A DNA stretch of 64,000 nt from Sorex araneus (lineage: Eukaryota > Chordata > Mammalia > Eulipotyphla > Soricidae), in NCBI RefSeq assembly GCF_027595985.1, contig NC_073302.1:171790034-171854033 (forward strand). The letters are read 5' to 3'. This document shows, one piece after another, positions 33,013-43,799 of the stretch. The notes below the pieces were generated by a model. The model was not told the origin of the DNA, searched no databases, and worked only from the letters and a program-made list of their open reading frames with translations. Positions within the stretch are counted from its first letter, which is position 1. Each line of letters starts with the position of its first letter. The position numbers and the translations under genes are program-made.

Positions 33013-34976
33013 CCAATACCATGCTGTTTTAATTACTACTACTTTGTAGTAGAGTTTGAAGTTGGGGAAGGTGATGCCACCCATCTTCTTTTTCCCAAGG
33101 ATTTTTCCAATCAAGGATTGGAAATCCTTTTCCAGTCCTTTTCCAATCAAGGATTGCTTTAGCTATTCGTGGGGGGTTATTTTTCCATATGAACTTCAGG
33201 AGTGTTTTGTCTATTTCTTTGAAAAATGTCATGGGTATCCTGATATACACATTAAATTTGTATAGTGCCTTGGGCAGTGTTGCCATTTTAATAATGTTAA
33301 TTCTCCCTATCCATGAGCAGGGGATGTGTCTCCATTTCCTAGTGTTTTGTAATTTTTCTCGTATAGGTCCTAGGTCCTTCACTTCTTTGATTAAGCTGAT
33401 TCCAAGGTACTTGATTTTCTGAGCTACCATTGTGAATGGGATTTTTTTTAATATCTCTTTATTCTCTTTCATTATTTTTATATAAGAAAGCCATGGACTT
33501 TTGGGCGCTGATTTTGTAGCCTGCAAATTCACTATATTGACCAATTGCTTCTAGGAGCTTTTCTGTAGAGTCTTTAGGGTTTTCTAAGTATAGTATCATA
33601 TCGTCTTCAAATAGTGCTAACTTGACCTCTTTCTTTCATATCTGTATGCCCTTGATATCTTTTTCTTGTCTAACTGCTATGGCCAGGACTTCCAGTACTA
33701 TATTGAATACGAATGACGAAAGTGGGCAACCTTGTCTTGTGTCCGATCAAATACCTGGAAATTAAACAGCTCACTATTGGACAATAAGTGGCTTAGAAAG
33801 TAAATCAAAGAGGAAATCAAAAGATCCCTGGAATTGAATGAAAATGAGGACATGAGTTACCAAAACTTATGGGACACAGCAAAGGCTGTGTTAAGAGGAA
33901 AGTTTATAGCTCTATAAGCATTCCTCAGGAAGAAGGAGCGAGCCCACATAAGTAACCTAACCTCACACCTTAAGAGCTTGGAGAATGACCAACAAAAGGA
34001 GCCCAATCTGAACAGGAGGAAGGAAATAATAAAACTCAGAACAGAAACCAACGAGATAAAAACCAAAAAACAATCAGAAAGATCAATGAAACCAAGAGCT
34101 GGTTCTTTGAGAAAATAAACAAGATCAATAACTCCTAGCAAGACTCACAAAAAAAAAGGGAGAAAACCCTAATAAATTGAATTAGAAATGAAAAGGGGGA
34201 CATTACAACAGAAACTACAGAAATTCAAAGGATCCTCAGAGATTGACTTTGAGAATCTTTATGCCACGAAACACGAAAACCTCGAGGAAATTGATACATT
34301 TTTAGATTCGTATAGCCTCCCAAGGCTGAACGAAGAACACCTGGAATACCAAAACAGACCTATCACCATCAAGGAAATTGAAACACTAATAAAAATTCTC
34401 CCCAGGCACAAAAGTCCTGGCCCAGGTGGATTCACTAGTGAGTTTTTCCAAAGTTTTAAAGAGGACTTACTCCCAATCCTCTTTAAGCTTTTCCAGGAAA
34501 TTAAAGAATCAAAAACACTTCAAAACAATTTATATGAAGCAAATATAACCCTGATACCAAAAGCAGACAGAGATACCACAATGAAAGATAATTAGAGACT
34601 GATATCCCTGATGAACACAGATGCAAAGATTCTCAACAAAATATTAGCAAATAGAATCCAATGACTCATCAGAAAGATTATACACCATGACCAAGTAGGA
34701 TTCATCCCAGGGATTCAAGGATGGCTTAACATTTGCAAGTCAATCAACACAATTCATTATATCAATAAAAGAAATAACAAAAACCAAATGATCTTATCAA
34801 TAGATGCAGAGAAAGCATTTGACAAAATCCAGCACCCGTTTATGATGAAAACTTTCAGCAAAATGGGCATCGAAGGAAGTTTCCTCAATATAGTCAAAGC
34901 CATTTACCACAAGCCCACAGCAAGTATCATTCTCAGTGGGAAAAAACTAAAAGCCTTCCTTCTTTGGCACATTTTT

Positions 34977-35598
34977 TTTTAAGTTTTTATTTTATTGAAT
35001 CACCATGAAAAGAATTACAAAGCTTTCAGGTTTAAGTCTCAGTCATGTACTGATTAAATCCCCATCCCTTCACCAGTGCACATGTTCCACCACCAAGAAC
35101 CCCAATATAACTCCCTTCCACCCACCCCCACCAAAGTAGCTAATAATCTTCACTTTATTCTCTCTATATTTTGAATACATTCAATATTTCAATAGAGAAC
35201 TCACTATTATTGTTTGTAATTTTCCCCCAACAGTCAGGCCTACTGAAAAGGCATCATTTAATAATTTCTTTTCATTGCTGAGAGTGAAGACTCTGAGTTC
35301 ACTGGTGCGGCCACGTGGTTTTGGGTTTCTGATATTTTAGCTCAGTTTTCAGTCTAGATGCATTTCTGCAAAAAGCTGCTTTGGGTGCCAAAATGGGTTA
35401 GAAGACCTCTCGATCATAGTCTTTAGGAGCAGAGGGTCCGTTTCTCGCGCCGCAGCTCCAGATCTTATCTGGGCGGAAGGCGTGCCGGTAACGCCCCCAC
35501 TCCCAGGACCACCTACGGGCTACATCGCTAAGAAGTTCTATCTCTGGGTTGGGAGGTCTTAGAGGGTGGCTCTCGCCACATGGATGCTTCGGCCGCCG
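34977..35598 (-). mobile_element. Compact retroposon: GC-rich head joined to an L1-type 3' end
   Basis: 622 bp on the minus strand. It starts CGGCGGCCGAAGCATCCATG, runs through about 200 bp of CpG-bearing sequence open in one frame (complement of 35398-35598), then an AT-rich middle, a GGTGGTGGAACATGTGCACT block and GGTGATTCAATAAAATAAA with A-tail. Target duplication TCTTTGGCACATTTTT at 34961-34976 and 35599-35614. No ORF1 or ORF2. It could be a nonautonomous L1 derivative or a spliced L1 RNA copy; the head could be an L1 5'UTR. Confidence 0.85.
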
Positions 35599-35629
35599 TC
35601 TTTGGCACATTTTTAAAAATAACTCTTTG

Positions 35630-36065
35630 TGTTGGTAGCCTGGGGTTTAAGAGTTTCTTTATTTTTGGATAGCTCTTATCAGCTGTAGCTTTTGCAAATT
35701 GCCTCTCAGAGTTGGTGGTTCTGATTTTCTTGAGAGTGCATTTTACAGAGCACAAATATTTCCTTTTTAGAAAGTCCACCTTGTTGGCTTATGATACATT
35801 TTGTATTCTTTTGAATTTTTTGAGGGGGCACAGCCAGTTGTGCTCAGGGCTTACTCCTGTCTCTGTACTCAAGGATCACTCCCAGTGGGGCTTAGGGACC
35901 ATATGGGGTGCTGGGGATGGAACATGGGTTCGCCACATGCAAGGGAAGTGCCTTCCCTGTTGTACTATCTCTCTGGCCCACTTTTGTGTCATGTTTTGTG
36001 AAGAATGTAAAGTCTGTGTCTTGATTCATTGTTTCCCAGGTGATTACCTCCTTTTCCATATGCTT
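35630..36065 (-). repeat. Old L1 fragment, antisense
   Basis: TCTGATTTTCTTGAGAGTGC, CATTTTACAGAGCACAAATAT and AAAGTCCACCTTGTTGGC fit antisense ancient L1 ORF2. Split by the SINE at 35818-35981. Confidence 0.5.
35818..35981 (-). repeat. SOR-type SINE, antisense
   Basis: TTTGAGGGGGCACAGCCAGTTG to GTACTATCTCTCTGGCCC. Confidence 0.87.
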
Positions 36066-36069
36066 AAAA

Positions 36070-36217
36070 AAATTTTTTTTGTGGGGAAGGGCACACCCAG
36101 CCTTGCTTACTCCTGGCTCTGCACTCAGGGATCACTCCTGGCGGTGCTCAAGGTGGTGCCAGGGATGGACCCAGGTCAACTGAGTACACCTCACTCGCTG
36201 TTCTATCTCTCAGCCCC
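36070..36217 (-). repeat. SOR-type SINE, antisense, internal deletion
   Basis: GGGCACACCCAGCCTTGC to TTCTATCTCTCAGCCCC, lacking the CATATGG block. Confidence 0.83.
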
Positions 36218-36251
36218 ACTCTCCCCATCTGGCCTTGCATCCTGCTTATTT

Positions 36252-36423
36252 TTTTTTTTCTTTTTGGGTCACACCTGGCGATGCACAGGGGTTACTCCTG
36301 GCTCTGCACTCAGGAATTACCCCTGGCTGTGCTCAGGGGACCATATGGGATGCTGGGATTTGAACCCGGGTCGGCCGCGTGCAAGGCAAACGCCCTACCC
36401 GCTGTGCTATCTCTCCAGCCCCA
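36252..36423 (-). repeat. SOR-type SINE, antisense, young
   Basis: Target duplication CATCCTGCTTATTT at 36238-36251 and 36424-36437; one of the closest copies to consensus. Confidence 0.96.
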
Positions 36424-36523
36424 CATCCTGCTTATTTATCAGAGTCTCAGTGCTTTTTCATAGTTGTTTAAAACTCCCAGTTTGGTTTCCACGTCTCTGC
36501 TGTATCTGAGTTTGCTTCTTATG

Positions 36524-36579
36524 TTTGCATTGTGTCTCACTGTGCCTTTAGTTTGCATTGTGTCTCACTGTGCCTTTAG
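36524..36579 (+). repeat. Perfect tandem duplication, 2 x 28 nt
   Basis: TTTGCATTGTGTCTCACTGT plus GCCTTTAG occurs twice head to tail. Confidence 0.97.
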
Positions 36580-36951
36580 TCACCTCATATTTGTTTCCAG
36601 CTAGCCAAATGCCATGTACTGAGTAACTGTTGTCACAGGCCTTTGGTGATGAGGTATGGAGATGGATGGAGGAAAGGGAAGCATTCTCTTATCCTGAACG
36701 TTTCAGCTGTTAGTGATTCTGTGCCTTGGGGCTGTAAGCATAGTCACACACTCACATTCAGACACAGATACACACGGCCAGTGGGGAGAGTAGCTGGACA
36801 TAGTCTCTTCTTCCTCAGGGCCAGCCGAGGGGGCCAGAATCGGGTTTTCCACTTTTCCCAGGTATGTTAGATTCTAGTCAAGTTAATCATGTAACCTACT
36901 TGTCACAAATTCTATGACCATTTTTTTTTTTTTTTTGCCAAAACTGTCGGG

Positions 36952-37110
36952 GAGCCGGAGACATAGTACAGTGGGTAACGTGTTAGCCTTGGTGGCTGGC
37001 CCAGGTGCAAATTGTTGCTACTATGTATGGTCTCCCCAACACCTCCAGGAGTGATCTCTTCTGAACACAGAGCCAAGAGTAAGCCCAGAGCACAGTGGGG
37101 GGGGGGGAGG
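36952..37110 (+). repeat. SOR-type SINE, sense
   Basis: GGAGCCGGAGACATAGTACAG to GAGTAAGCCCAGAGCACAGT, ending in a G12 run. Confidence 0.8.
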
Positions 37111-37140
37111 GAAGGATTGTGTTTGGGGGTCCCCTCCCAC

Positions 37141-37280
37141 TTGGAGAGGCTAGGGAGAGAATACCGTGGTTTGAGACCCCCTGCCTTGCATGCGGCTAAC
37201 CAGGCTCTAATAGTGGCACCACCTCTGGCCACCAGCACCGCCAGCCGTGACCCTGGGCCCGGGGCTGTGTGTCTGAAGTA
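37141..37280 (+). repeat. SOR-like SINE remnant, sense
   Basis: CCTTGCATGCGGCTAACCAGG and CCACCAGCACCGCCAGCCGTG show the core; ends are uncertain. Confidence 0.55.
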
Positions 37281-37321
37281 TCGCAGGGTTCCCAAGCACA
37301 CAGGAAAGTGAGCAGGCAGTG

Positions 37322-37613
37322 GCTGGGCCAGGACGATAGCACAGTGGGTAGGGCACTTGCCTGGCATCCCAGGTGGTCCCCCAAGCAGTGCCAGGAGTAA
37401 TTTCCTGAGTACAGAGTCAGGAGTAACCCCTGAGCATCACCAAGTGTGACATATGACCCAAAAACAAAAGAGAGAGGGAGAGAGAGAGTAAGAGCAAAAG
37501 CAAGAGAGAGAGAGAGGAGAGAGAAAGGAGCGAGCGAGAGAGAGGAGAGCAAGAGAGAGAAATAGAGAGGAGAAAGAGAAGCGAGAGCGAGCAAGCAAGC
37601 AAGAGAGAGAGAG
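37322..37613 (+). repeat. SOR-type SINE, sense, with long GA-rich tail
   Basis: GGCTGGGCCAGGACGATAGCAC to TATGACCCAAAAACAAAAG at 37470, followed by about 140 bp of GA-rich repeat (GAGAGA, GCGAGAGC, AAGCAAGC). Confidence 0.85.
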
Positions 37614-37939
37614 CAGTTGCTGGGCTCCCGCCTGAGAGGTTCTCAGCTGCAGAGCCCCGAGCCACAGCTGCGAGGGTGGGCAGGAGGAGGCGGCCCCCAC
37701 AAGCCTAGAGATCTCTGAGAACTTTGAGCCACCTAGGCGTGGCAACACGAAGTTGTACTTTCTTTGACTCTTTTGATAAGAGACTCCTTCCCTCCTGCTC
37801 AGCTCAGACCTCCAGTGGAGGTCAATATAAGGTGACGTGTCAGACCCTGGCCAGAATGCTTGTCTCTGGTTAGTCAGATTATCTTTTTGTCCCCTTCAAT
37901 GTTTGAAGTATGTTTTTGTTCATGTTATTTTTTGTTCTG

Positions 37940-38195
37940 GGCTGGATCCAGTTGTATTCAGGGCTTATTCCCAATTCTGCCCTCAGGACTGACTCGGGAT
38001 TCTGGCTCAGGAATTATTCCTGGCTCTGTGCTCGGGGCTTATTCTTGGTTCCATGCTGAGGGCCTACTCCTAGCTCTGTGCTCAGGAATCACTCCTGGTG
38101 GGGCTCAGGGGACTATCTTTAGTGCCAGCGATCAAACTGGAGTCTGCTACGGGCAAGGCAAGCCTCTTCATCCTACACTGTCTCTCTGCCTGCCA
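37940..38195 (-). repeat. SOR-type SINE, antisense, with amplified central module
   Basis: Between the normal right part (GGGGCTCAGGGGACTATC to TACACTGTCTCTCTGCC) and the left end, the roughly 25-nt TACTCCTGGCTCTGTGCTCAGG-type unit occurs about five times instead of twice. Confidence 0.75.
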
Positions 38196-38329
38196 GTTGC
38201 CAGCTATTCTAAGTACACCGAAGAACACTTTCACTGGGACTTTCTTTCCACTCATTTTTGCTGCTTTCCTTTGTGGACCCAGCCATGTGTTGCTCTTTGG
38301 GTGACCAGGAGCACCATCATCCGCGGGGC

Positions 38330-39110
38330 ATGACTTTTGGTTCCTTCATCCACACAGAGATTCTCTGCTAGGAGCTGACAAGGCAGGGAGATGAGGCAAG
38401 AGCCTACCTCTGACCACATCCTGTCCCGCCCCTGCTATGAAGCTGGAGACACCAGGTGGCTCAGAGCCTTTTCGGACACCGTGGACTGGGGAGCTGACGG
38501 CACTTCAGGTGTAGGGAGCCTTGGTTCTGGTGTGAGCAACCACCCCCAACTGGGGCCTATTGCAAAAACCCACCCGAAAGCTACGAAGATGAAGATCAGT
38601 TTTCTGGGCACAGGAAATCAGATGTGAATCAGAATATGAATCAGAGTCCCATTGCTGCCCGAGTCAGCCGGACTGTCTCCTGCCAGACGCCAGCTGGAGC
38701 TTGGTGCTAGGGCAGCTGTGTGCCACGTCTCCTGCCGGCCACGTCTCCTGCCAGACGCCAGCTGGAGCTTGGTGCTAGGGCAGCTGCGTGCATGGGAGCC
38801 ACAGCCCTGCTGTCTCCCTGTGAGCACAGGCCAGAGCTGTGGCACATCACACCAGCCCATCTCACCCGCAGCTGAGAACGCTCATGAGGTGGGCTGGCTA
38901 CCGGAAGTCAGTGTCACCGGCATGACTCTGACACTGAGAACAGCAGCTGCCTGGGCCGCCCGGAATGACTCAGAGGAAATTGTCCCTCTACCAGCTGGGC
39001 CAGCTGCCCCGGCTCCTTCATCCACACCTCACTTTGCTATCACATCCAGCCCCTACGTGCTGCTAGCTGCAAGCACTGGCGTTTTCTCCTTCTGACTCTT
39101 GATCTCAATT
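38330..39110. other. Intergenic unique GC-rich sequence
   Basis: Contains a 147-codon + strand open frame (38652-39095) that overlaps a tandem duplication. No recognisable domain, so no gene is called. Confidence 0.45.
38675..38786 (+). repeat. Tandem duplication, 44 nt identical at 68-nt period
   Basis: GTCTCCTGCCAGACGCCAGC to GCTAGGGCAGCTG at 38675-38718 and again at 38743-38786; a short extra CGTCTCCTGCCGGCCA lies between. Confidence 0.95.
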
Positions 39111-39114
39111 TAAA

Positions 39115-39975
39115 ACTAATGCTTAATTTATCATAGTTGAGACTGTACAATAGTGTTAATGTTTACGGCATCAAAGTACAAGACTACTGCACACCCTCCC
39201 CACCGGCCCATCAAAGTACCCAAGACCCTCCCGCACTTACCCTGTGTCACCCTGCGCTAGTCTCTCTTCCTTCTCCCTCACCTCCCACTCCTTGGTAACT
39301 GGTTTTGTATTCCTAGACCAAGGGCTTGTCATCTGGATACTTGCCCTTGTTTTGTTTCTCTATACCACTGATGAGTGAGAGTGTCAACATTTATCTTTCT
39401 GCCTCTGACTTATTTCACTTAACATGGTACTCTCCAGTTCCACCCATGGTGTAGTGAACTGCAGGATTTCATCTTTTCTTGCAGCTGTGTAGTAATCCAC
39501 CGTGTATAGGTACCTCAGCTACCTGCATTCATCCATCATAGGACACAGTTGTGTCCACACCGTGGCTATTATTGAGTGTGCAATGAACATAGGTGTGCAC
39601 AGCTTTTTGAATGAATGTTTTAATATTTTGGAGGTAGATGCCAAAATGTGAATCTCTGGGTAAGATGGGAGTTCTATTATTACAGCTTTTTTAAAATTTG
39701 TTTTGTTTTGAGCCAAACCTGAGTGAGTTCAGGACTTATTCCTGCCTCTGTCTCAGGGGTTATTCCTGGCAGGGCTCTGGACTATGGATGTCAGGTATTG
39801 AACCTGGGTCAGTTCCATGCAAGGCCAGTGCCCTACCCACTGTACTATCTCACTAGCCCCTATTCAGATGTTTCTGGACAGTCCCCATACCACTTCCCAT
39901 AGCGACTGAAGCAGACGCCAGTCACACCAGCAGTGGATGAGGAGTCCTGTTTCACCACATCTTAATCATGGGATG
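39115..39975 (-). repeat. L1 fragment, antisense, 3' noncoding part and ORF2 end
   Basis: CACTTAACATGGTACTCTCC, CTTGCAGCTGTGTAGTAATCC and CACACCAGCAGTGGATGAGG trace the L1 end, more diverged than the 30-kb element; interrupted by a SINE. Confidence 0.75.
39702..39859 (-). repeat. SOR-type SINE, antisense, inside L1
   Basis: TTGAGCCAAACCTGAGTGAG to GTACTATCTCACTAGCCCC. Confidence 0.85.
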
Positions 39976-40255
39976 GAGCAACAGGGAACAAAGTACTGGT
40001 CTCAAACAGCTTACATTTTAGTAGTCAATATAGATGATCACCAAGTACAGTGCATTATACAGAGGTGAAATGCGGATAAACATTATACATAGGTAGAAAC
40101 CTGGTGGAGAAAAATACAGCAGGCAGAGAAAGAGGAGACACAGAATCAAATGCAACTTAAGATGGTGGGGGCGGGGCAGGGGTCTAGAAGGCCTCACAGA
40201 GAAAATGACATTGGGACAAAGACTTTGTGGGGCTGAGTTGAATAGCTCAATCCAG

Positions 40256-40428
40256 GGGCTGGAGCGATAGTACGGTGGGTAGGTCGCTTCTCTTGCACAT
40301 GGTTCACCTTGGTTCAATCACCAGCATCTCTTATGATCCCCTGAGCACTGCCAGGAGTGATTCCTGAGTACAGAGCTATGAGTAAACCCTGGGCATACCC
40401 GGGTATGCCCCCCAAACAAACCAAAAAT
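40256..40428 (+). repeat. SOR-type SINE, sense, with target duplication
   Basis: TAGCTCAATCCAG (40243-40255) and TAGCTCAATTCAG (40429-40441) flank it. Confidence 0.93.
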
Positions 40429-40853
40429 TAGCTCAATTCAGGCATCCAAACCCTCCAAACAGCTCTGGTTGCCTCAATCCTAAGTACTTACAGTCAGCCA
40501 GATCTCCAAACACTTGAGGAAGCCTTTCATTGTAAATCAGAAATAAAAACTAAAAACCTAAGAGGAACAAAGAAAAGGCAGGAGAGGCCTAAGGGGCGGC
40601 TGGGAAAATTGTGGTAGATGACGGTGGTGGTGGGGCTCTAGTGAATGCCTATAACAGAACACCATGAACAACTTCGTAAAGCACTGGGTTTAAATAAAGT
40701 GGGGCGAAAGAAAGGGAAAAAGGAAAGCAAAGGCAGGAACTGTAAGTGAACTTTCCCTTTATCTTCTTTTTGTGCTTTTCATTCGGAACAGTGTTGAGGG
40801 CCCATTCACTCTTACCTGCTCCAGCCCCAGAAAGAAAACTTTAAAAAGTCCCA

Positions 40854-41227
40854 GATATTATTATTTGGAGTTTCTTCCCCCTAAAGTCAGACCTGCTGAA
40901 AAGGAAGCATTTGATAATTTGTTTTCTATTGCTGAGAATGAAGAGATATGAGGTCAAGCGGCCACACTACCAGTCGCATAGTGAGGTTTTTTTGTTGAAA
41001 TATTGAATGTAATCAAAGTGAAAGTAAAGTGAAGTTTATCAGTTATACAGGCGGGGTGGGGAGCTGGGGAGGTGGGGGCTGGGGGAGGTATACTGTGATT
41101 CTTGGTGGTGGAATATGTGCACTGGCGAAGGGATGGGTGTTCGAGCATTGTATAACTGGGACATAAACCTGAAAGCTTTGTAACTTTCCACATGGTGATT
41201 CAATAAAAGAATAAATCTAAAAAAAAC
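40854..41227 (+). mobile_element. Second compact retroposon, 5' part inverted
   Basis: 40987-41227 is a sense L1-type 3' end (GAAATATTGAATG..., GGTGATTCAATAAAAG, A-tail). 40854-40985 is the preceding part of the same element in reverse orientation: its complement TGTGGCCGCTTGACCTCAT, ATTCTCAGCAATAGAAAAC aligns with the interior of 34977-35598. Target duplication AAAAGTCCCA at 40844-40853 and 41228-41237. Confidence 0.88.
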
Positions 41228-41322
41228 AAAAGTCCCAACTATCATTAAAATCTTCATTGAGGTAAGAGAAGTGATTGTTTCCCCAGTAGGCAAGCACAGT
41301 CACCTGAAAGAGGTCAGGTATT

Positions 41323-41478
41323 GGGCTGGAGCCATGGTACAGCAGGTACTATGCCTTGCACGCAGCCAAGCCAGGTTCCATGCCCCGCATCCCAGAGAGT
41401 GCCCTGAGCATGCCAGGAGTGATTCATGAGCATACAGCAGGAGTAAGTGCCCAGCACTGCCGGGTAGCCCCAAAACAA
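41323..41478 (+). repeat. SOR-type SINE, sense
   Basis: GGGCTGGAGCCATGGTACAGC to CACTGCCGGGTAGCCCCAAAAC. Confidence 0.87.
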
Positions 41479-41479
41479 A

Positions 41480-42280
41480 ACAAACAGAAAAAAGAGCTAA
41501 GGAACTACTTAGATGAAACAGAAAGCAACATCGTCCAGATAATATCAAAGAACAATTGGGAATCAACGTCATGATACTGGAAATTAGAAACTCACTCGAG
41601 AGCAGAGCGCCCACATGCACAAAGCCTGGGTTTGCTTCCTGCCTCCACAGCCTCTCGAGCATGTTGTGGTGGGAGCCTGTGTTCTCAGACCATAGCCCTG
41701 AGCCCGCCCAGGTGCAGGGCAAGCACTGGTGCCTTGGCAGTACCACCTGGCCACCCTTCTTTTCTCAATACACAAAAGAGAAATCAGAGAAAGGCAGGGC
41801 AGAAACTCTCGATTACCTAATCCAAGCAAGCCCCCCAGGTGAGTGTCAGCACATTGCCTGGGCCCTGGAGTCCTCCACAACACCCAAGGCCCTCCCCAGG
41901 CTCATCACTGCGATGGTCCAAAGCACAGGCTTAGAGGGTCCAACTGGACACAGGTCCAGGAAGCAGGGCTGGGGCCTCGCAGAGGCCACGCACACACCCG
42001 GCTGTTTGAGGACCCTCTGCTCGGCTGGGCTCCTGAGCAGTGCAGCTGACTGTGACCATAGCACGTTTCCTTGCCAGAAATGTGGGTTTGCCAGGGTTTC
42101 CCAAGACTGAAATGCAGTGCGTCAGGCCATTATAGGGGATAAAAAAAAAAGAGAGAGAGAAATGTAGGATGACAAGGGCAAACTCGAGCTGGTGCTCACT
42201 GCTACAGAGGGAGGGGCCGGGGCACACAGGGTTGTCGGGTGCTCGTCCATCTGCTCCGAGTAAAGAGGTGCTATTTCTTT
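41480..42280. other. Intergenic unique sequence with a 184-codon open frame
   Basis: The + strand frame 41556-42110 shows no familiar domain, and two overlapping long frames on the other strand point to GC-driven chance. Confidence 0.45.
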
Positions 42281-42284
42281 TCAC

Positions 42285-42415
42285 TTTAGGGGCCACACCT
42301 GATTCAGAGCTTGGAGGTGATCGGGGGGTATTTAGGGGCCTCGGTGGTGAGGAGGCTTGAGCCCAGGACTCCTGCATGCAAAGCATGTGCTCCAAACCTG
42401 CGGAGCCACCCCCCA
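42285..42415 (-). repeat. SOR-type SINE, antisense, old
   Basis: TTTAGGGGCCACACCTGATTC to CCTGCGGAGCCACCCCC. Confidence 0.65.
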
Positions 42416-42426
42416 TTCTCAACTCC

Positions 42427-42563
42427 TTTTTTGAGCCACACCTATTAGTACTCAGAGATCACTCCTGGCAGTGCTTGGGAGAGCAGTTGGTGCCAGAGTA
42501 AACATAGGTCAGCTGTGTACAAGGCAGGTGTCTTACCCTTTGGGCTATTTCTCTACCCTGGCC
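42427..42563 (-). repeat. SOR-type SINE, antisense
   Basis: TTTTGAGCCACACCTATTAG to GGGCTATTTCTCTACCCTGG. Confidence 0.8.
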
Positions 42564-42604
42564 TCCACCCTTTAACTCAAGGAAGGTCTATAGATCAATA
42601 AAAC

Positions 42605-42770
42605 TATTTATCCTTGGGTATGACACTTGCCTTGCACACCGCCAGCCCTGGTTCGATTCCTGAAATTCCATCTGGTCCCCTGAGTGCAGAGTCAAGAAGT
42701 CCCTCTGTGCAGTCGCTTGAGCACCACTAGGTATGTGCTCCTCTCCCCCACAAAAAAAAAAAACCCTAAA
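42605..42770 (+). repeat. SOR-type SINE, sense, 5' end eroded
   Basis: GACACTTGCCTTGCACACCG, CCTGGTTCGATTCCTGAAAT, ending CCCACAAAAAAAAAAAA. Confidence 0.8.
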
Positions 42771-43799
42771 ACTATGCATCCCCAATATATACCGTTAGTC
42801 TATCACATTATAAAATGGGTTGCTCCTTAGAACTGGGAAGTGAGAAAAATTTATAGCAGCATTTTTGAACTCTTGAAACCACATGTCTATTGCTGTGGTT
42901 AACTAGAATTTTGCCAGAAACTGAACATCAAGATGTTGAGGAGTTGTGCCTTTGACACAATCAAGTGTCAGAATCTGTCAAGAAATTCTGTACAGATAGC
43001 TGCAGTTCATTTAACTACAACCTTACTATGGTCAAAGGGTTCAGCATTGTACTTTCAGATTACACAAGAGAGATCAAAGGCTTTTTTTTTCCTAGCTCTG
43101 AGTTTAAAACCGCAGTGAGAGAGTACGGAGAGGAGCCTGTCCACTGGGCCTTAAAGGAGGTTGGGAGTAGACTAGAGGAGAAAAGGATCAAAGATGGGGA
43201 GCTTGGTGTGCAAGGTCCCAGAACATGAAACCAGAACCAACTCATGGTCTGGAGTGGGTGAGGCTATGAGCTGGCCGTGTGTGTATGAGTCATTGTGCTG
43301 TGTGGGGGCAGCCAGCAGGACCATCCTCCTCTGTCTGGTTGTGGGGGAATTCTGGTCCCGAGGAGAGGCCGGGGAAGTCCAGGTCCAAGGGAGGCGGGTG
43401 GGCCTCTGGCTGAGTGCTGAGCATTACTCAATAGTGCTGAAACCACACGCTTAAACAACTTGTCATTCCAATACGAAAATTTAAAAATCACATCAATGAT
43501 TTATACTTAGTGATAATAACAGGCATTTATTTCTGAAAGTAGGGAACAAATATAAATATGAATAAAGCCTTACAATGATATGCTTCACACTAATGGCATT
43601 CCTTAAGGTCTTGACATCAGAAGAATTGAACAAAAATCACTTATCTCTGGGTGCTCTTTATTACAAAAATTAAGCATTCATACAGAGAATGTAGAACATA
43701 TTACCTTAATCTTGCAATTCTAGAACAGACAAACTTCATGTAAGGGATTCTAAGTTTTGGGAAACTTGAGGGGTGATGGGAAAAGAAAAACATTTAGGT

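Noticed and set aside
32602..33150. 182-codon frame resembling L1 ORF2
   Set aside because: It is the nested L1 read across its target repeat into the outer L1, not an intact ORF.
35712..36509. 265-codon + strand open frame
   Set aside because: It runs through old L1 and three antisense SOR SINEs; the protein is translated repeat.
38675..38786. CRISPR-like or satellite array
   Set aside because: Only two units and a eukaryotic context; a simple tandem duplication.
41556..42110. 184-codon + strand open frame
   Set aside because: Overlapped by equally long frames on the other strand and without recognisable family content.
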